Part shown: in pieces, positions 49,853 through 59,272 of the stretch
Layout: every line of letters starts with the position of its first letter
Numbering within the stretch: position 1 is the first letter of the stretch
NCBI RefSeq assembly: GCF_003993775.1
Contig: NZ_RJRZ01000012.1
Coordinates: forward strand, 1-64,000
DNA: 64,000 nucleotides
Direction: 5' to 3'
From: Frigidibacter oleivorans
GTDB taxonomy: Bacteria > Pseudomonadota > Alphaproteobacteria > Rhodobacterales > Rhodobacteraceae
Notes under the pieces: generated by a model
Databases searched by the model: none
What the model was told of the DNA's origin: nothing
The model's input: only the letters and a program-made list of their open reading frames with translations
Translations under genes and position numbers: made by a program

Positions 49853-51222
49853 CCCTGCCGCCCAAACCGCCCGCCCGGCCGGACAAGGTCTCGCTCTGGC
49901 GCTATCTGCGGCTGTTCCGGGCCGATATCCTGTCGGCGCAGCCGGCGAAGCTGTATCACGCCTGGATGGCGGAGTTTCGCACGCCTTTCTTCACCAGCTA
50001 CATGTGCAACGATCCGCAACTTGTTGATACGGTGCTGAAAGACAGGCCGAACGACTTTCCGAAATCCGGCCGGGTGCGCGAGGGTCTGGTGCCGCTGCTC
50101 GGCAATTCCGTCTTCGTGACCAATGGCGAGGTGTGGAAGCGCCAGCGCCGGATCATCGATCCCGCCTTCGAGGGCGGGCGGCTGCGCGACACCTTCCCGG
50201 CGATGCTGGCCGCGGCCGAGGCGGCCCGTATGCGATTGGCGAAGAACGCTGGGCAAACCATCGAGATCGAACAGGAAACCAGCCACGCCGCCGCCGACGC
50301 GATCTTCCGCACCCTGTTTTCCATCCCGATCGAGCACGAGATCGCGGCCGAGGTCTTCGCGCAGTTCCGCCGCTATCAGCGCAACCAGCCGCTGCTGAAC
50401 CTCGCGGCCTTCCTGCCGCTGCCCCGATGGCTGCCCGGCTGGCTGCCGCGCGCCTATCCGCGCGGCACCCGTGCCACCGCCCGGTCGATCCGTGCGCTGA
50501 TCGAGCGGCTGACCGCCGCCCGGCAGGCCGAGATCGCGGCAGGCACCGCCCCTGACGATCTGGCGACGAAGATCATGACCACCGCCGATCCGCTGACCGG
50601 CGAACGCTTCGACACCGCCGAGATGGTCGATCAGGTGGCGATCTTCTTTCTGGCGGGACACGAGACCTCGGCCTCGGCGCTGGCCTGGACGCTCTATCTG
50701 CTGGCCACCCATCCCGGGGCGCAGGACCGCGCCGCCGCCGAGGCCGCCGCCCTGCCGGATCGCCCGCAGATGGCCGACATGTCGCGCCTGCGCTTTACCC
50801 GCGACGTGTTCCGCGAGGCGTTGCGCCTGTATCCGCCGGTGCCGATGATGGTGCGCGAGACGGTGCAGGCCGAGACCTTCCGCGGCCGGCCCGTTGCGCC
50901 CGGGGCGCAGGTGGTGCTGTCGCCCTGGCATCTGCACCGGCATGACCGGATCTGGGCGGATCCCGACGCGTTCGACCCCGACCGCTGGCAGACCGGGGCC
51001 GGGCGGCAGGCGGCGCGCGACGGCTTCCTGCCGTTTTCCGCCGGGCCGCGGGTCTGCACCGGCGCCGGTTTCGCGATGCTGGAAGGGGTGCTGATGCTGG
51101 CGGTGCTGCTGCGCGCCTTCCGCTTCGATCCCGATCCGGCCCGGGTGCCGGTGCCGGTGGCGCATCTGACCGTGCGCGCGAAGGACGGCATCTGGCTGCG
51201 GATCGTCCCGCGCGCGCCCTGA
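49849..51222 (+). CDS. cytochrome P450
   Basis: A 457-residue monooxygenase. The I-helix oxygen site is LAGHETSASALAW. The K-helix ExxR lies in VFREALRLYPPVPM. The heme-binding loop is FSAGPRVCTGAGFAML, with the Cys ligand. No membrane anchor is present, so it is soluble. No ferredoxin or reductase gene is adjacent. Overlap with the hydrolase gene suggests a two-step pathway on a shared, unknown substrate. Confidence 0.95.
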   Translation: MTLPPKPPARPDKVSLWRYLRLFRADILSAQPAKLYHAWMAEFRTPFFTSYMCNDPQLVDTVLKDRPNDFPKSGRVREGLVPLLGNSVFVTNGEVWKRQRRIIDPAFEGGRLRDTFPAMLAAAEAARMRLAKNAGQTIEIEQETSHAAADAIFRTLFSIPIEHEIAAEVFAQFRRYQRNQPLLNLAAFLPLPRWLPGWLPRAYPRGTRATARSIRALIERLTAARQAEIAAGTAPDDLATKIMTTADPLTGERFDTAEMVDQVAIFFLAGHETSASALAWTLYLLATHPGAQDRAAAEAAALPDRPQMADMSRLRFTRDVFREALRLYPPVPMMVRETVQAETFRGRPVAPGAQVVLSPWHLHRHDRIWADPDAFDPDRWQTGAGRQAARDGFLPFSAGPRVCTGAGFAMLEGVLMLAVLLRAFRFDPDPARVPVPVAHLTVRAKDGIWLRIVPRAP

Positions 51223-51321
51223 TCCCGCGCAGCCGTTTGTGAACCTTTCCTGACGGCGCGTCCGGCGGATTGCCCGGACCGTCCCGCCCGTGGCAGAAGG
51301 TCGCGGAATATTCGCGGGGCC

Positions 51322-52602
51322 ATGATGACCGACCGGACCGTTCTCGGCGGGATCGCCCGCACCTTTCTGCGCATCGGCCTGCTGTCCTTCGGCGGGCCGG
51401 CGGCGCAGATCGCGCTGATGCACCGGGTCCTGGTGGACGAGGAACGCTGGCTGACCGAGGCGGAATATCTGCGCGCCCTGTCGCTGTGCATGCTGCTGCC
51501 GGGGCCCGAGGCGATGCAGCTGGCCACCTATGCCGGCTGGCGGCGCGGCGGCATCGCGGGCGGGCTGATCGCGGGCGGGCTGTTCGTGGGGCCGGGGGCG
51601 CTGATCATCCTCGCGCTGGCGGCGGCCTATGTCGCCTGGGGGCAGGTGCCGCTGGTCGCGGCCGCCTTCCTGGGCATCAAGGCTGCCGTCGCCGCCATCG
51701 TGATCGAGGCGCTGATCCGCGTCGCCCGGCGCAGCCTGACCGGCCCCGCGCCGCGGATCGTGGCGGCGCTGGCCTTCGCGGGGCTCTTCGTGCTGGGCCT
51801 GCCCTTCCCGGCGATCCTGATCGCCGCGGCGATCTGGGGGGCGCTGGCCGCCCGCGGCGGCACCGCCACCGCGCCCGAACCGGTGCAGCCCGGCGCGGTG
51901 GCGCAGGGGCTGCGGGCGGCGGGGGGGCTGACGCTGCTGTGGCTCGCGCCGCTGGCGGTGCTGGCGCTGGCGGGGGCGGACTTCCTGCTGGCGCTCGGGC
52001 TGTTCTTCGCCAAGCTCGCGCTGCTGACCTTCGGCGGGGCCTATGCGGTGCTGGCCTGGATGGTCGAGGAAATGGCGGCGGGCCGGGGCTGGGTCACGAC
52101 GGCGGGAATGATGGACGCGCTCGGCCTGGCCGAAACCACGCCGGGGCCGCTGATCCTGGTCACCGCCTTTGCGGCCTTCCTCGCCGGTCAGGCGCAGGGC
52201 GGGGCGGCGCTGGCGCTGGCGGCGGCGCTGCTGACGCTGTGGATGACCTTCCTGCCCTCCTTCGCCTTCATCTTCGCCTTCGCGCCGCAGGTGGGCCGGC
52301 TGGTGGCGATGCCGCGGCTGGCCGGGGCGCTGAAGGGGGTGACGGCGGCGGTGGTGGGGGTGATCGCGCATCTGGCGGCGGTCTTCGTGCTGCACCTGCT
52401 GTTCGGCCCGGCGGGGGACGGCCCGCTGGCCCTGCCCGCGCCGGACTGGGGCGCGCTGAACCTCGGGGCGCTGGCGATCGCGCTGCTGGCCGGCTGGCTG
52501 CTGCTGCTGCGCCACTGGCCGGTGCTGCAGGTGCTGGCGGTGGCGGCCGGGGCGGGGCTGGCGGCGCAGGGCATCGGGGCGGCGATGGCGGCGGCGCTGT
52601 AG
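51322..52602 (+). CDS. chrA: chromate efflux transporter, CHR family
   Basis: A 426-residue inner-membrane protein made of two homologous CHR halves, each with about six spans. The first half has LRIGLLSFGGPAAQIALMHR and LSLCMLLPGPEAMQLATYAG. The second has KLALLTFGGAYAVLAWMVEE and GLAETTPGPLILVTAFAAFL. It expels chromate from the cytoplasm. No chrB regulator is next to it. The family also has members without chromate phenotype, so activity is inferred. Confidence 0.93.
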   Translation: MMTDRTVLGGIARTFLRIGLLSFGGPAAQIALMHRVLVDEERWLTEAEYLRALSLCMLLPGPEAMQLATYAGWRRGGIAGGLIAGGLFVGPGALIILALAAAYVAWGQVPLVAAAFLGIKAAVAAIVIEALIRVARRSLTGPAPRIVAALAFAGLFVLGLPFPAILIAAAIWGALAARGGTATAPEPVQPGAVAQGLRAAGGLTLLWLAPLAVLALAGADFLLALGLFFAKLALLTFGGAYAVLAWMVEEMAAGRGWVTTAGMMDALGLAETTPGPLILVTAFAAFLAGQAQGGAALALAAALLTLWMTFLPSFAFIFAFAPQVGRLVAMPRLAGALKGVTAAVVGVIAHLAAVFVLHLLFGPAGDGPLALPAPDWGALNLGALAIALLAGWLLLLRHWPVLQVLAVAAGAGLAAQGIGAAMAAAL

Positions 52603-52677
52603 TCGCCGCCCCCTTTCCTTCGACCGCAAACCTTCTATGCTGGCCGCGAGCCCGCCCCCGGAGCTGAGGAGTTCGGC

Positions 52678-53139
52678 ATGGCCCGCCAGATCGACTATGG
52701 CAACCTGATGCATCGTGCCCTGCGCGGGCTGATCCAGGAGGTTCTGGCCGATGTGGCGGCGCATGGACTGCCGGGCGGCCACCATTTCTTCATCACCTTC
52801 GACACCACCCATCCGCAGGTGCGCATCGCCAGCTGGCTGCATGACCGCTATCCGGACGAGATGACGGTGGTGATGCAGCACTGGTTCGAGGATCTGAGCG
52901 TCGATGACGAGGGCTTCGCCGTGACGCTCAACTTCGGCGAAAGCCCCGAACCGCTCTACATCCCCTTCGACGCCATCCGCACCTTCGTCGATCCCTCGGT
53001 CGAATTCGGCCTGCGCTTCGAGACGCAGGAATCGGACGATGACGAGGACGACGAGGAGGATGACGACGAGGACGAGGACGATCAGGACGCCCCCCGCCGC
53101 GATGCCGAGGTGGTGCGGCTCGATACCTGGCGGAAGTGA
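52678..53139 (+). CDS. sspB: SspB-type ClpXP adaptor (alpha family)
   Basis: A 153-residue adaptor. The folded part (YGNLMHRALRGLIQEVLADV; HHFFITFDTTHPQVRIASWL; MTVVMQHWFEDLSVDDEGFA; PLYIPFDAIRTFVDPSVEFG) binds ssrA-tagged proteins. An acidic, flexible linker (DDDEDDEEDDDEDEDDQD) follows. The tail VVRLDTWRK is the ClpX-docking motif. It hands proteins tagged by tmRNA, encoded about 3 kb away, to ClpXP. Confidence 0.92.
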   Translation: MARQIDYGNLMHRALRGLIQEVLADVAAHGLPGGHHFFITFDTTHPQVRIASWLHDRYPDEMTVVMQHWFEDLSVDDEGFAVTLNFGESPEPLYIPFDAIRTFVDPSVEFGLRFETQESDDDEDDEEDDDEDEDDQDAPRRDAEVVRLDTWRK

Positions 53140-53270
53140 CACCTGGCTGACGTGACACGGGGCGGACGTGACGCGGGGCCGGTCCGGCCCCGGCATGCGA
53201 CGGCATGCCGATTGCAAAGCCTGCCCGCATTTCCTATCACCCGGGGCGACAGCATCCGGAGGCTTGGCCT

Positions 53271-54665
53271 ATGACCACCACCCGCACCGAAACCGACAGC
53301 TTCGGCCCGCTCGAGGTTCCTGCCGACAAGTACTGGGGCGCGCAGACCCAGCGGTCGATCATGAACTTCCCCATCGGCTGGGAACGCCAGCCCGTGGCCA
53401 TCGTCCGGGCGCTCGGCGTCATCAAGCAGGCGGCGGCGGAGGTCAACATCGCCACCGGCAAGCTGGACCCCGCGATCGGTCAGGCGATGGTGCAGGCGGC
53501 CTCGGAAGTGGTGGCGGGCAAGTTCGACGACAACTTCCCGCTGGTCGTCTGGCAGACGGGGTCGGGCACCCAGTCGAACATGAACGCGAACGAGGTGATC
53601 TCGAACCGCGCGATCGAGATCCTCGGCGGCACGATGGGATCGAAGAAGCCCGTCCACCCGAACGACCATGTGAACATGGGGCAAAGCTCCAACGACACCT
53701 TCCCGACCGCCATGCATGTGGCCATCGGCATGGTGGCGCGCGACGTGCTGCTGCCGGGGCTGAGGAAGCTGCATTCGGCGCTGGCGGCGAAGTCGGACGA
53801 GTTCAGGGACATCATCAAGATCGGCCGCACCCATACCCAGGACGCGACGCCGCTGACGCTGGGCCAGGAATTCGGCGGCTATGCGCATCAGGTCGCCATG
53901 GGGATCAAGCGGGTCGAGATGTGCCTGCCCGCCATCTACGAACTGGCGCAAGGCGGCACCGCCGTCGGCACCGGTCTGAACACCAAGAAGGGCTGGGACA
54001 GCGCCATCGCCGCCAAGATCGCCGAGATCACCGGCCTGCCCTTCGTCACCGCGCCCAACAAGTTCGAGGCGCTGGCCGCCCATGACGCGATGGTCATGTT
54101 CTCGGGCGCGCTGAAGACGGTGGCGGCCTCGCTGTTCAAGATCGCCAATGACATGCGGCTGCTCGGTTCCGGCCCGCGCTCGGGTCTGGGCGAGCTAATC
54201 CTGCCGGAAAACGAGCCCGGATCCTCGATCATGCCGGGCAAGGTCAACCCGACCCAGGCCGAGGCGCTGACCATGGTCTGCGCCCATGTGATGGGTAATG
54301 ACGCCGCCGTGGGCTTCGCCGGGTCGCAGGGGCATTTCGAACTGAACGTCTACAACCCGATGATGAGCTACAACGTGCTGCAATCCATGCAGCTGTTGGG
54401 CGACGCGGCGGGCAGCTTCACCGACAACATGGTGGTGGGCACCGAGGCGAACCTGCCGCGGATCGACAAGCTGATGAAGGAATCGCTGATGCTGGTGACG
54501 GCGCTGGCGCCGACCATCGGCTATGACAACGCGACCAAGGTCGCGAAGACCGCCCACAAGAACGGAACCACGCTGAAAGAAGAGGCCATCGCGCTCGGCT
54601 TCGTCGATGAAGAAACCTTCGACCGCGTGGTGCGCCCGGAACTGATGGTGGGGCCGGAGGACTGA
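53271..54665 (+). CDS. fumC: class II fumarate hydratase
   Basis: A 464-residue TCA-cycle enzyme that interconverts fumarate and malate. It has [38 protein letters not shown] and the family signature [19 protein letters not shown], plus [20 protein letters not shown] with a catalytic His. Start ATG 53271 ([14 protein letters not shown]) gives the usual length. It is an oxygen-stable, iron-free fumarase. Confidence 0.96.
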   Translation: MTTTRTETDSFGPLEVPADKYWGAQTQRSIMNFPIGWERQPVAIVRALGVIKQAAAEVNIATGKLDPAIGQAMVQAASEVVAGKFDDNFPLVVWQTGSGTQSNMNANEVISNRAIEILGGTMGSKKPVHPNDHVNMGQSSNDTFPTAMHVAIGMVARDVLLPGLRKLHSALAAKSDEFRDIIKIGRTHTQDATPLTLGQEFGGYAHQVAMGIKRVEMCLPAIYELAQGGTAVGTGLNTKKGWDSAIAAKIAEITGLPFVTAPNKFEALAAHDAMVMFSGALKTVAASLFKIANDMRLLGSGPRSGLGELILPENEPGSSIMPGKVNPTQAEALTMVCAHVMGNDAAVGFAGSQGHFELNVYNPMMSYNVLQSMQLLGDAAGSFTDNMVVGTEANLPRIDKLMKESLMLVTALAPTIGYDNATKVAKTAHKNGTTLKEEAIALGFVDEETFDRVVRPELMVGPED

Positions 54666-54722
54666 GGACGGGCGCGGGCGCGCGCGGAGCGGAGAGCCTG
54701 GCCGAAACGCGGCGCGGCACGC

Positions 54723-54864
54723 GCCGCCGGCCAGCGGCCGACCGCCCCCCGGGCGGCCGCTTCCTCACCGTCGGCGCGACGATTGCGGGGGAAGCGGCTT
54801 TGCCATCAAGTGGCGACCACGGGCGTCGGCAGCGGCCCCCCGCGGTCGGCCGCTGGCCGGCGGC
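54723..54864. repeat. nested inverted repeat between fumC and the DUF4169 gene
   Basis: A perfect 23-bp inverted repeat (54723-54745 with 54842-54864) encloses a 9-bp one (GCCGCTTCC 54756-54764 with GGAAGCGGC 54790-54798). That encloses a 5-bp stem (CGTCG 54769-54773 with CGACG 54777-54781). The three stems nest in order, giving a long hairpin of about 142 nt. There is no T-run and no convincing gene in this 253-bp gap. Confidence 0.75.
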
Positions 54865-54918
54865 CCACCCATCGCCTTTCCCCGCATCCATGCTAGTCTC
54901 GCCGCGACGGAGGGTGCC

Positions 54919-55116
54919 ATGGCCGAGATCGTGAACCTGCGGCAGGCCCGCAAGCAGAAGGCGAAGGCCGGGGCGCGGGCCACGGCCGATGCCAATGCCG
55001 CCAAGTTCGGGCGCAGCAAGGCCGAGCGGGCCCGGCAGGAGGCCGAGGCCGGCAAGGCCCGCCGCGACCTCGACGCGCATCGCCGCGACGGCGGCGACGG
55101 GTCCGACGCCGAATGA
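54919..55116 (+). CDS. DUF4169 family small protein
   Basis: A 65-residue, highly charged helical protein, MAEIVNLRQARKQKAKAGAR.... This opening (EIVNLRQARKQKAR) and FGRSKAERARQEAEA are the hallmark of DUF4169, a short family confined to alphaproteobacteria. Its stop overlaps the start of the ribbon-helix-helix gene (ATGA), with which it is usually paired. Function unknown. Confidence 0.85.
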   Translation: MAEIVNLRQARKQKAKAGARATADANAAKFGRSKAERARQEAEAGKARRDLDAHRRDGGDGSDAE

Positions 55117-55325
55117 CCCGCCCCGCCAAGCGGTCGCTGACGCTGCACGGCCACCGGACCAGCGTCACGCTGGAGGACGAGTTCTGGCAGGGCTTCCGCG
55201 ACCTCGCCGCGGCCGAGGGGCTTGGCATCAACGCGCTCGCCGCACGGATCGACGACGCCCGGGGCGACACGGGGCTCGCCACCGCGATCCGGCTGGCGGT
55301 GCTGGCGCACTACCGCGACCGCTGA
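55113..55325 (+). CDS. ribbon-helix-helix domain protein (RHH_4 type)
   Basis: A 70-residue protein. RSLTLHGHRTSVTLEDEFWQ, then GFRDLAAAEGLGINALAARI, follow the strand-helix-helix plan of RHH_4 proteins. They may bind DNA as dimers. It overlaps the DUF4169 gene and ends 6 bp from the convergent DUF1194 gene. Targets unknown. Confidence 0.85.
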   Translation: MTRPAKRSLTLHGHRTSVTLEDEFWQGFRDLAAAEGLGINALAARIDDARGDTGLATAIRLAVLAHYRDR

Positions 55326-55331
55326 CGCGGC

Positions 55332-56018
55332 TCAGCCGGTGGGGGCCACGATCTCGCGCAACAGCTTCATCCGCAGCGTGGGCGCATAGTCGGCCAGCCC
55401 CCGCGCCGTCACCACGAAGCCGCCGGGGGTGATGACATAGCGGCGGTAGAATTCGGTGATCGGGATGCCCGCGCCCGGCTCCTCGATCGCGATGGCGTTG
55501 ATCTCGATTCCCTGCCGGTGGGCGGCAATGGATTGCGAGGTCACGGGGCGTCCGGCATTGATCGGGCCGTCGCCGGAAATGTCGATAACCCGGCGCCGGC
55601 AGCCCCCGGTCCCGTCGAATTGCGGCATTGCCCAGGCGACGAAATCGCCGGGCGCGGTGTCGGAGAAGGCAAAGGCGCGCGGCAGCCCGGCCGCCTCCTG
55701 CGCCATCCGCGCCGCCTCGGCGGGTTCCGCGATCCGCGTCCAGGGCAGGACCATGCGCTGCTGCCCGACCGAGGACCATTGCACCACCGCCACCAGCGCC
55801 CGGCCCGCCGCCAGCGCCGCCGCCACCTCGGGATCGGCGAGCCCGGCCGCCAGCCCCTCGGTCTGCAGCCGGTATTCGCCCCGGTCGATGGAGCCCGACA
55901 CGTCGATGGCCAGCATCAGCGCGATGTCGCAGCCCCGCGCGGGCAGGGCCGGGCCCGCGGCGGCAAGGATCAGGGTAAGAGTCAGGCGCAACCGGCCATC
56001 CATGCGCCAGTGTGACAT
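55332..56018 (-). CDS. secreted DUF1194 (von Willebrand A-like) protein
   Basis: A 228-residue protein with a signal peptide (LRLTLTLILAAAGPALPARG). LMLAIDVSGSIDRGEYRLQT carries the DxSxS metal-site motif of a vWA fold. VAVVQWSSVGQQRMVLPWTR and VIDISGDGPINAGRPVTSQS are conserved in DUF1194. Likely periplasmic or exported, with metal-dependent binding; ligand unknown. ATG 56018 chosen; 56003 (MDGRLRL) is another possible start with an equally good signal. Confidence 0.85.
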   Translation of the reverse strand: MSHWRMDGRLRLTLTLILAAAGPALPARGCDIALMLAIDVSGSIDRGEYRLQTEGLAAGLADPEVAAALAAGRALVAVVQWSSVGQQRMVLPWTRIAEPAEAARMAQEAAGLPRAFAFSDTAPGDFVAWAMPQFDGTGGCRRRVIDISGDGPINAGRPVTSQSIAAHRQGIEINAIAIEEPGAGIPITEFYRRYVITPGGFVVTARGLADYAPTLRMKLLREIVAPTG

Positions 56019-56044
56019 GGCGGGGCGGCGCGGCAAAGCGCGCT

Positions 56045-56405
56045 GACGGAGTGGGCGCGTATCGGGAAAAAGTGCAGGTTTCTGTTGCCAGGTACCTGCG
56101 AACCCCGCCTTACGCGGCTAAGCGCAAGGACTTAGTTTCGGCGACCCGAACTGCTTACGCAGCCAGAGCCATTGCCGGAGCACGGTTGTCGTTGGCAACT
56201 GTACTTTTCGGACCGATAACGGTGGTACCTCACCGGGACAAAGCAAACCCCTTTAGACGTTCGTCGATCCTGTTTCGGCCCCCTCCGCCCCCAACGAGGG
56301 TCGTATTGGTGGAGCCGCCGGGTACCGCCCCCGGGTCCGATCCGCTTATTCCGAGCGCGTTTATGTCCATAGTCCGGGTTGCCCCGGACAGGTCCGATAT
56401 AGGGC
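56045..56405 (-). ncRNA. ssrA: tmRNA, circularly permuted two-piece type
   Basis: On the minus strand the acceptor piece comes first: about 56405 down to 56307, ending CGGCTCC-ACCA. A short spacer follows, then the coding piece starts at 56282 with GGGGCCG and AAACAGGATCGACG. GGGGCCG pairs with CGGCTCC to form the acceptor stem (one G-U pair), proving the permuted order known in alphaproteobacteria. The coding piece holds the tag frame. The outer ends are approximate. It rescues stalled ribosomes and tags their products for proteolysis. Confidence 0.93.
56155..56196 (-). other. tmRNA tag reading frame (ANDNRAPAMALAA)
   Basis: Thirteen codons plus TAA, read on the minus strand from 56196: GCC AAC GAC AAC CGT GCT... 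The ending ALAA is the ClpX signal and the AND start is recognised by SspB. A frame on the plus strand over this stretch is a by-product. Confidence 0.92.
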
Positions 56406-56448
56406 GCGGGGCCGCGGCCCGCAAGCGGTTCGCGGCGAGCGTCGCCGG

Positions 56449-57846
56449 TCAGTCCTTCAGGCGCCGGGCGGGGGCGGGGCGGACGCGGCGCTCGATCTCC
56501 TCGAACAGGATGGCGGCGACGTTGCGGTTCGACGCGGCCTCCACCCCCTCGAAGCCGGGCGAGGAATTGACCTCCAGCACCTTCGGCCCCTCGGCGGAGC
56601 GCAGCATGTCCACCCCGGCCAGCCCCAGCCGAAAGGCGCGGGCCGCGCGCAGCGCCACCTCGCGTTCCGCGCGGGTCAGCTTCACCGGCTCGGCCCGGCC
56701 GCCCTGATGCAGGTTCGACCGGAACTCGCCCGGCGCCGCGACCCGGCGCATGGCCGCGGCGATCCGCCCGCCGATCACCAGCGCGCGGATGTCCTCGCCC
56801 CCCGCCTCCTTGACGAATTGCTGCACCAGGAAATCCGCTTTCAGCCCGCGAAAGGCCGAGATCACCGATTGCGCAGCCTTGCGCGTCTCGGCCAGCACCA
56901 CGCCCTTGCCCTGGGTCGATTCCAGCAGCTTCACCACCAGCGGCGCCTGCCCGACCAGCCCGATCAGGTTGTCGGTATCCTTGGGCGACGAGGCGATGGC
57001 CGTCACCGGCATCGGCACCCGGTGGCGGGCCAGCACCTGATGCGCCATCAGCTTGTCGCGGCTGGCGAGAATGCCGTCCGAGGGGTTCACCACGAAGGTG
57101 CCCGCCGCCTCGAACTGGCGCAGTACCGCCGCGCCATAGGCGGTGACCGACACGCCGATCCGCGGCACCACCGCGTCGAAGCGGGGCAGGCGCTGGCCGT
57201 CGTAATGCACCGCCGGTTCCAGCGCGTTGATGGCAAGATAGCAGCGCGTGGTGTCCAGCACCTCGACCACATGGCCGCGCGCCTCGCCCTCGGCCACCAG
57301 CCGCCGGGTGGAATAGGCGCCGCCCTCGCGCGACAGCACGGCGATGCGCAGGGTCCGGGGCGGGGCCTGGGTCTTCATCGCCGCCGAGGAATAGACCTCG
57401 TAGCCGCGTTCCGGTTGCAGGAAGCTTTCGGTCGGGCTGACCGTCACCCCTTCGGCCAGCGCCTGCCGCCCGATCAGCATCCGGTAGGCCATCGCCCCCC
57501 GGTCGGTCAGGGTGATCTCCACCGGCCAGCGCCGGGGGCCGATCTCGATCTCGGACCGGATGACGTAGCGGTACTCCATCTCGCCGTTGGAGCTGATGAC
57601 CTCGCGCCGGTCGACGATGCGGGCGGAACAGGGGATGGTCAGGTCGTGGCGGCCGGGGACGGGATGGATGGCGAAGCGCACCTTCGGCGCGTTCACGGGG
57701 CCAAAGGGCTCGATGTCGAAGGCATGCAGCGCCGAGGTCCGCGCCCCGGTATCGACCTTGGCCTTCAGCGCCGGCAGGCCGAGCGCGGGCAGGCCCACCC
57801 ATTCTTCCCAGCCCAGCCGGAAGGGGGTGGCGGAGACATCCTTCAT
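56449..57846 (-). CDS. rimK: RimB-RimK-type fusion: retropepsin-like/Zn-protease domain plus ATP-grasp glutamate ligase
   Basis: A 465-residue two-domain protein. Residues about 10-155 (LGWEEWVGLPALGLPALKAK, VDTGARTSALHAF, DRREVISSNGEMEYRYVI, MLIGRQAL) are the PF05618 retropepsin-like domain, as in RimB. Residues about 165-465 are RimK-like ATP-grasp (LVVKLLESTQGKGVVLAE; VLEVNSSPGFEGVE). RimK adds glutamates to the end of ribosomal protein S6; RimB trims or processes such tails. The fused layout is known in several lineages. Start 57846 gives MKDVSATPFRLGWEEW. Confidence 0.88.
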   Translation of the reverse strand: MKDVSATPFRLGWEEWVGLPALGLPALKAKVDTGARTSALHAFDIEPFGPVNAPKVRFAIHPVPGRHDLTIPCSARIVDRREVISSNGEMEYRYVIRSEIEIGPRRWPVEITLTDRGAMAYRMLIGRQALAEGVTVSPTESFLQPERGYEVYSSAAMKTQAPPRTLRIAVLSREGGAYSTRRLVAEGEARGHVVEVLDTTRCYLAINALEPAVHYDGQRLPRFDAVVPRIGVSVTAYGAAVLRQFEAAGTFVVNPSDGILASRDKLMAHQVLARHRVPMPVTAIASSPKDTDNLIGLVGQAPLVVKLLESTQGKGVVLAETRKAAQSVISAFRGLKADFLVQQFVKEAGGEDIRALVIGGRIAAAMRRVAAPGEFRSNLHQGGRAEPVKLTRAEREVALRAARAFRLGLAGVDMLRSAEGPKVLEVNSSPGFEGVEAASNRNVAAILFEEIERRVRPAPARRLKD

Positions 57847-58070
57847 CGCGGCCTCGCAGTTCTGTCGGGCAGTCGGGTCCCGGGGGGCATCGGGTCCGGC
57901 GCCCGTTCGGGCCGTGGGATGCCCGAGCATTCCGACAGGAATGTGACAGTCGCGCCCGCCCGGCGCAGGGATGCCGTGCGCGGGGCGGGGATGTCGGGCC
58001 GACCTGCCGGCTTGCGCCGGCGCCCGTTGCTCCTTACGGTGGGGACAACTTGATATCGGAGGGCGTGACG

Positions 58071-59189
58071 ATGACGCCCAGGCGTCCCACGGGTGCGGGG
58101 GCGCTCCCGGTCCCTGCGGTCGAGCCTCTCGCATCCGATGCGCCCGAGCCGGCGCCGCTTTATGCGGCGCTGGATCTCGGGACCAACAGTTGCCGCATGC
58201 TGATCGCCCGTCCGCAGGGTGCGCAGTTCGAGGTCGTGGACAGCTTTTCCAAGACCGTCCAGCTGGGCCACGGGCTGGAGGCCTCGGGCAAGCTCAGTCG
58301 TGCCTCGATGGCCCGCACGGTGCAGGCGCTGCAGATCTGCCGCCGCAAGATCGAACAGCACCGGGTCCGGCACATGCGGCTGGTCGCGACCGAGGCCTGC
58401 CGCCGCGCCCGCAATGCCCGCGACTTCCTGCGCTATGTCCGGCGCGAGACCGGCCTGCCGCTGGAGATCATCGAGCCCGAGGAAGAGGCGCGGCTGGCGG
58501 TGATCGCCTGCGCGCCGCTGGTGTCGCCCAAGACCGAACAGCTGCTGGTGGTGGATATCGGCGGCGGCTCCACCGAACTGGTCTGGATCGACCTGTCGGG
58601 CGTGCCGGGGCCGGACCGTCCCCGCGCCATCACCCGGCTGTCGGCGGGCTTCCGGTCCGAACCGGTGACCAATCACCCGGCGGCGCGGGTGGTGGACTGG
58701 ATCTCGGTCCCGCTCGGCGTGGCGACGCTGAAGGACCAGTTCCACGATGTCGAGGACGATGCCGCCCGCTTCGCGCTGATGAGCTGGTTCTTCGAGGAGA
58801 AGCTTGCCGATTTCTCGCCCTACAATGCCGCCCAGACCCGCGAGGGGTTCCAGATCATCGGCACCTCGGGGACGGTGACCACGGTCGCGGCCAGCCATCT
58901 GGGCCTGCGCCGCTATGACCGGACCAAGGTCGACGGGCTGCGCATGACCTCGGACCAGATCGACCGGGTGATCCGCGACTATCTGGCGCTCGGCCCCGAA
59001 GGCCGGCGCACCGACCCGCGCATCGGCCGCGACCGGCACACGCTGATCATGTCGGGCGCGGCGATCCTGCAGGCGCTGATGCGGATCTGGCCCACCGACC
59101 GGCTGTCGGTCGCGGACCGGGGCCTGCGCGAGGGGCTGCTTTACGCGCAGATGGCGGCGCATGGGGTGCTGGCGGAAGGGGCGCTCTGA
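58071..59189 (+). CDS. Ppx/GppA phosphatase family protein
   Basis: A 372-residue phosphatase of the actin-like ATPase fold. [20 protein letters not shown] is the first phosphate loop and [18 protein letters not shown] the second; [16 protein letters not shown] follows, with [14 protein letters not shown] near the end. It hydrolyses polyphosphate or pppGpp; which one cannot be told. ATG 58071 is preceded by GGAGGG. The gene shares its upstream region with the divergent rimK-like gene. Confidence 0.92.
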   Translation: MTPRRPTGAGALPVPAVEPLASDAPEPAPLYAALDLGTNSCRMLIARPQGAQFEVVDSFSKTVQLGHGLEASGKLSRASMARTVQALQICRRKIEQHRVRHMRLVATEACRRARNARDFLRYVRRETGLPLEIIEPEEEARLAVIACAPLVSPKTEQLLVVDIGGGSTELVWIDLSGVPGPDRPRAITRLSAGFRSEPVTNHPAARVVDWISVPLGVATLKDQFHDVEDDAARFALMSWFFEEKLADFSPYNAAQTREGFQIIGTSGTVTTVAASHLGLRRYDRTKVDGLRMTSDQIDRVIRDYLALGPEGRRTDPRIGRDRHTLIMSGAAILQALMRIWPTDRLSVADRGLREGLLYAQMAAHGVLAEGAL

Positions 59190-59272
59190 CGGGCGGGGCG
59201 GGCGATTGCGCGGGACGGTTGCGATGCGCGCCGCGGCCCGCTATCTGGACGCCCTTGGACAGGAAGGCGGCG

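Noticed and set aside
49741-53217. 1158-codon open frame on the minus strand across P450, chrA and sspB
   Set aside because: Low-complexity Arg/Gln/Pro protein spanning three well-identified genes; a by-product of GC skew at third codon positions.
56230-56424. 64-codon minus-strand frame in the tmRNA region
   Set aside because: It is the translation of the tmRNA acceptor and spacer region; the RNA features explain the sequence.
56012-56707. Plus-strand open frame over 56.0-56.7 kb
   Set aside because: It covers the tmRNA gene and the end of the rimK-like gene in antisense and has no plausible protein features.
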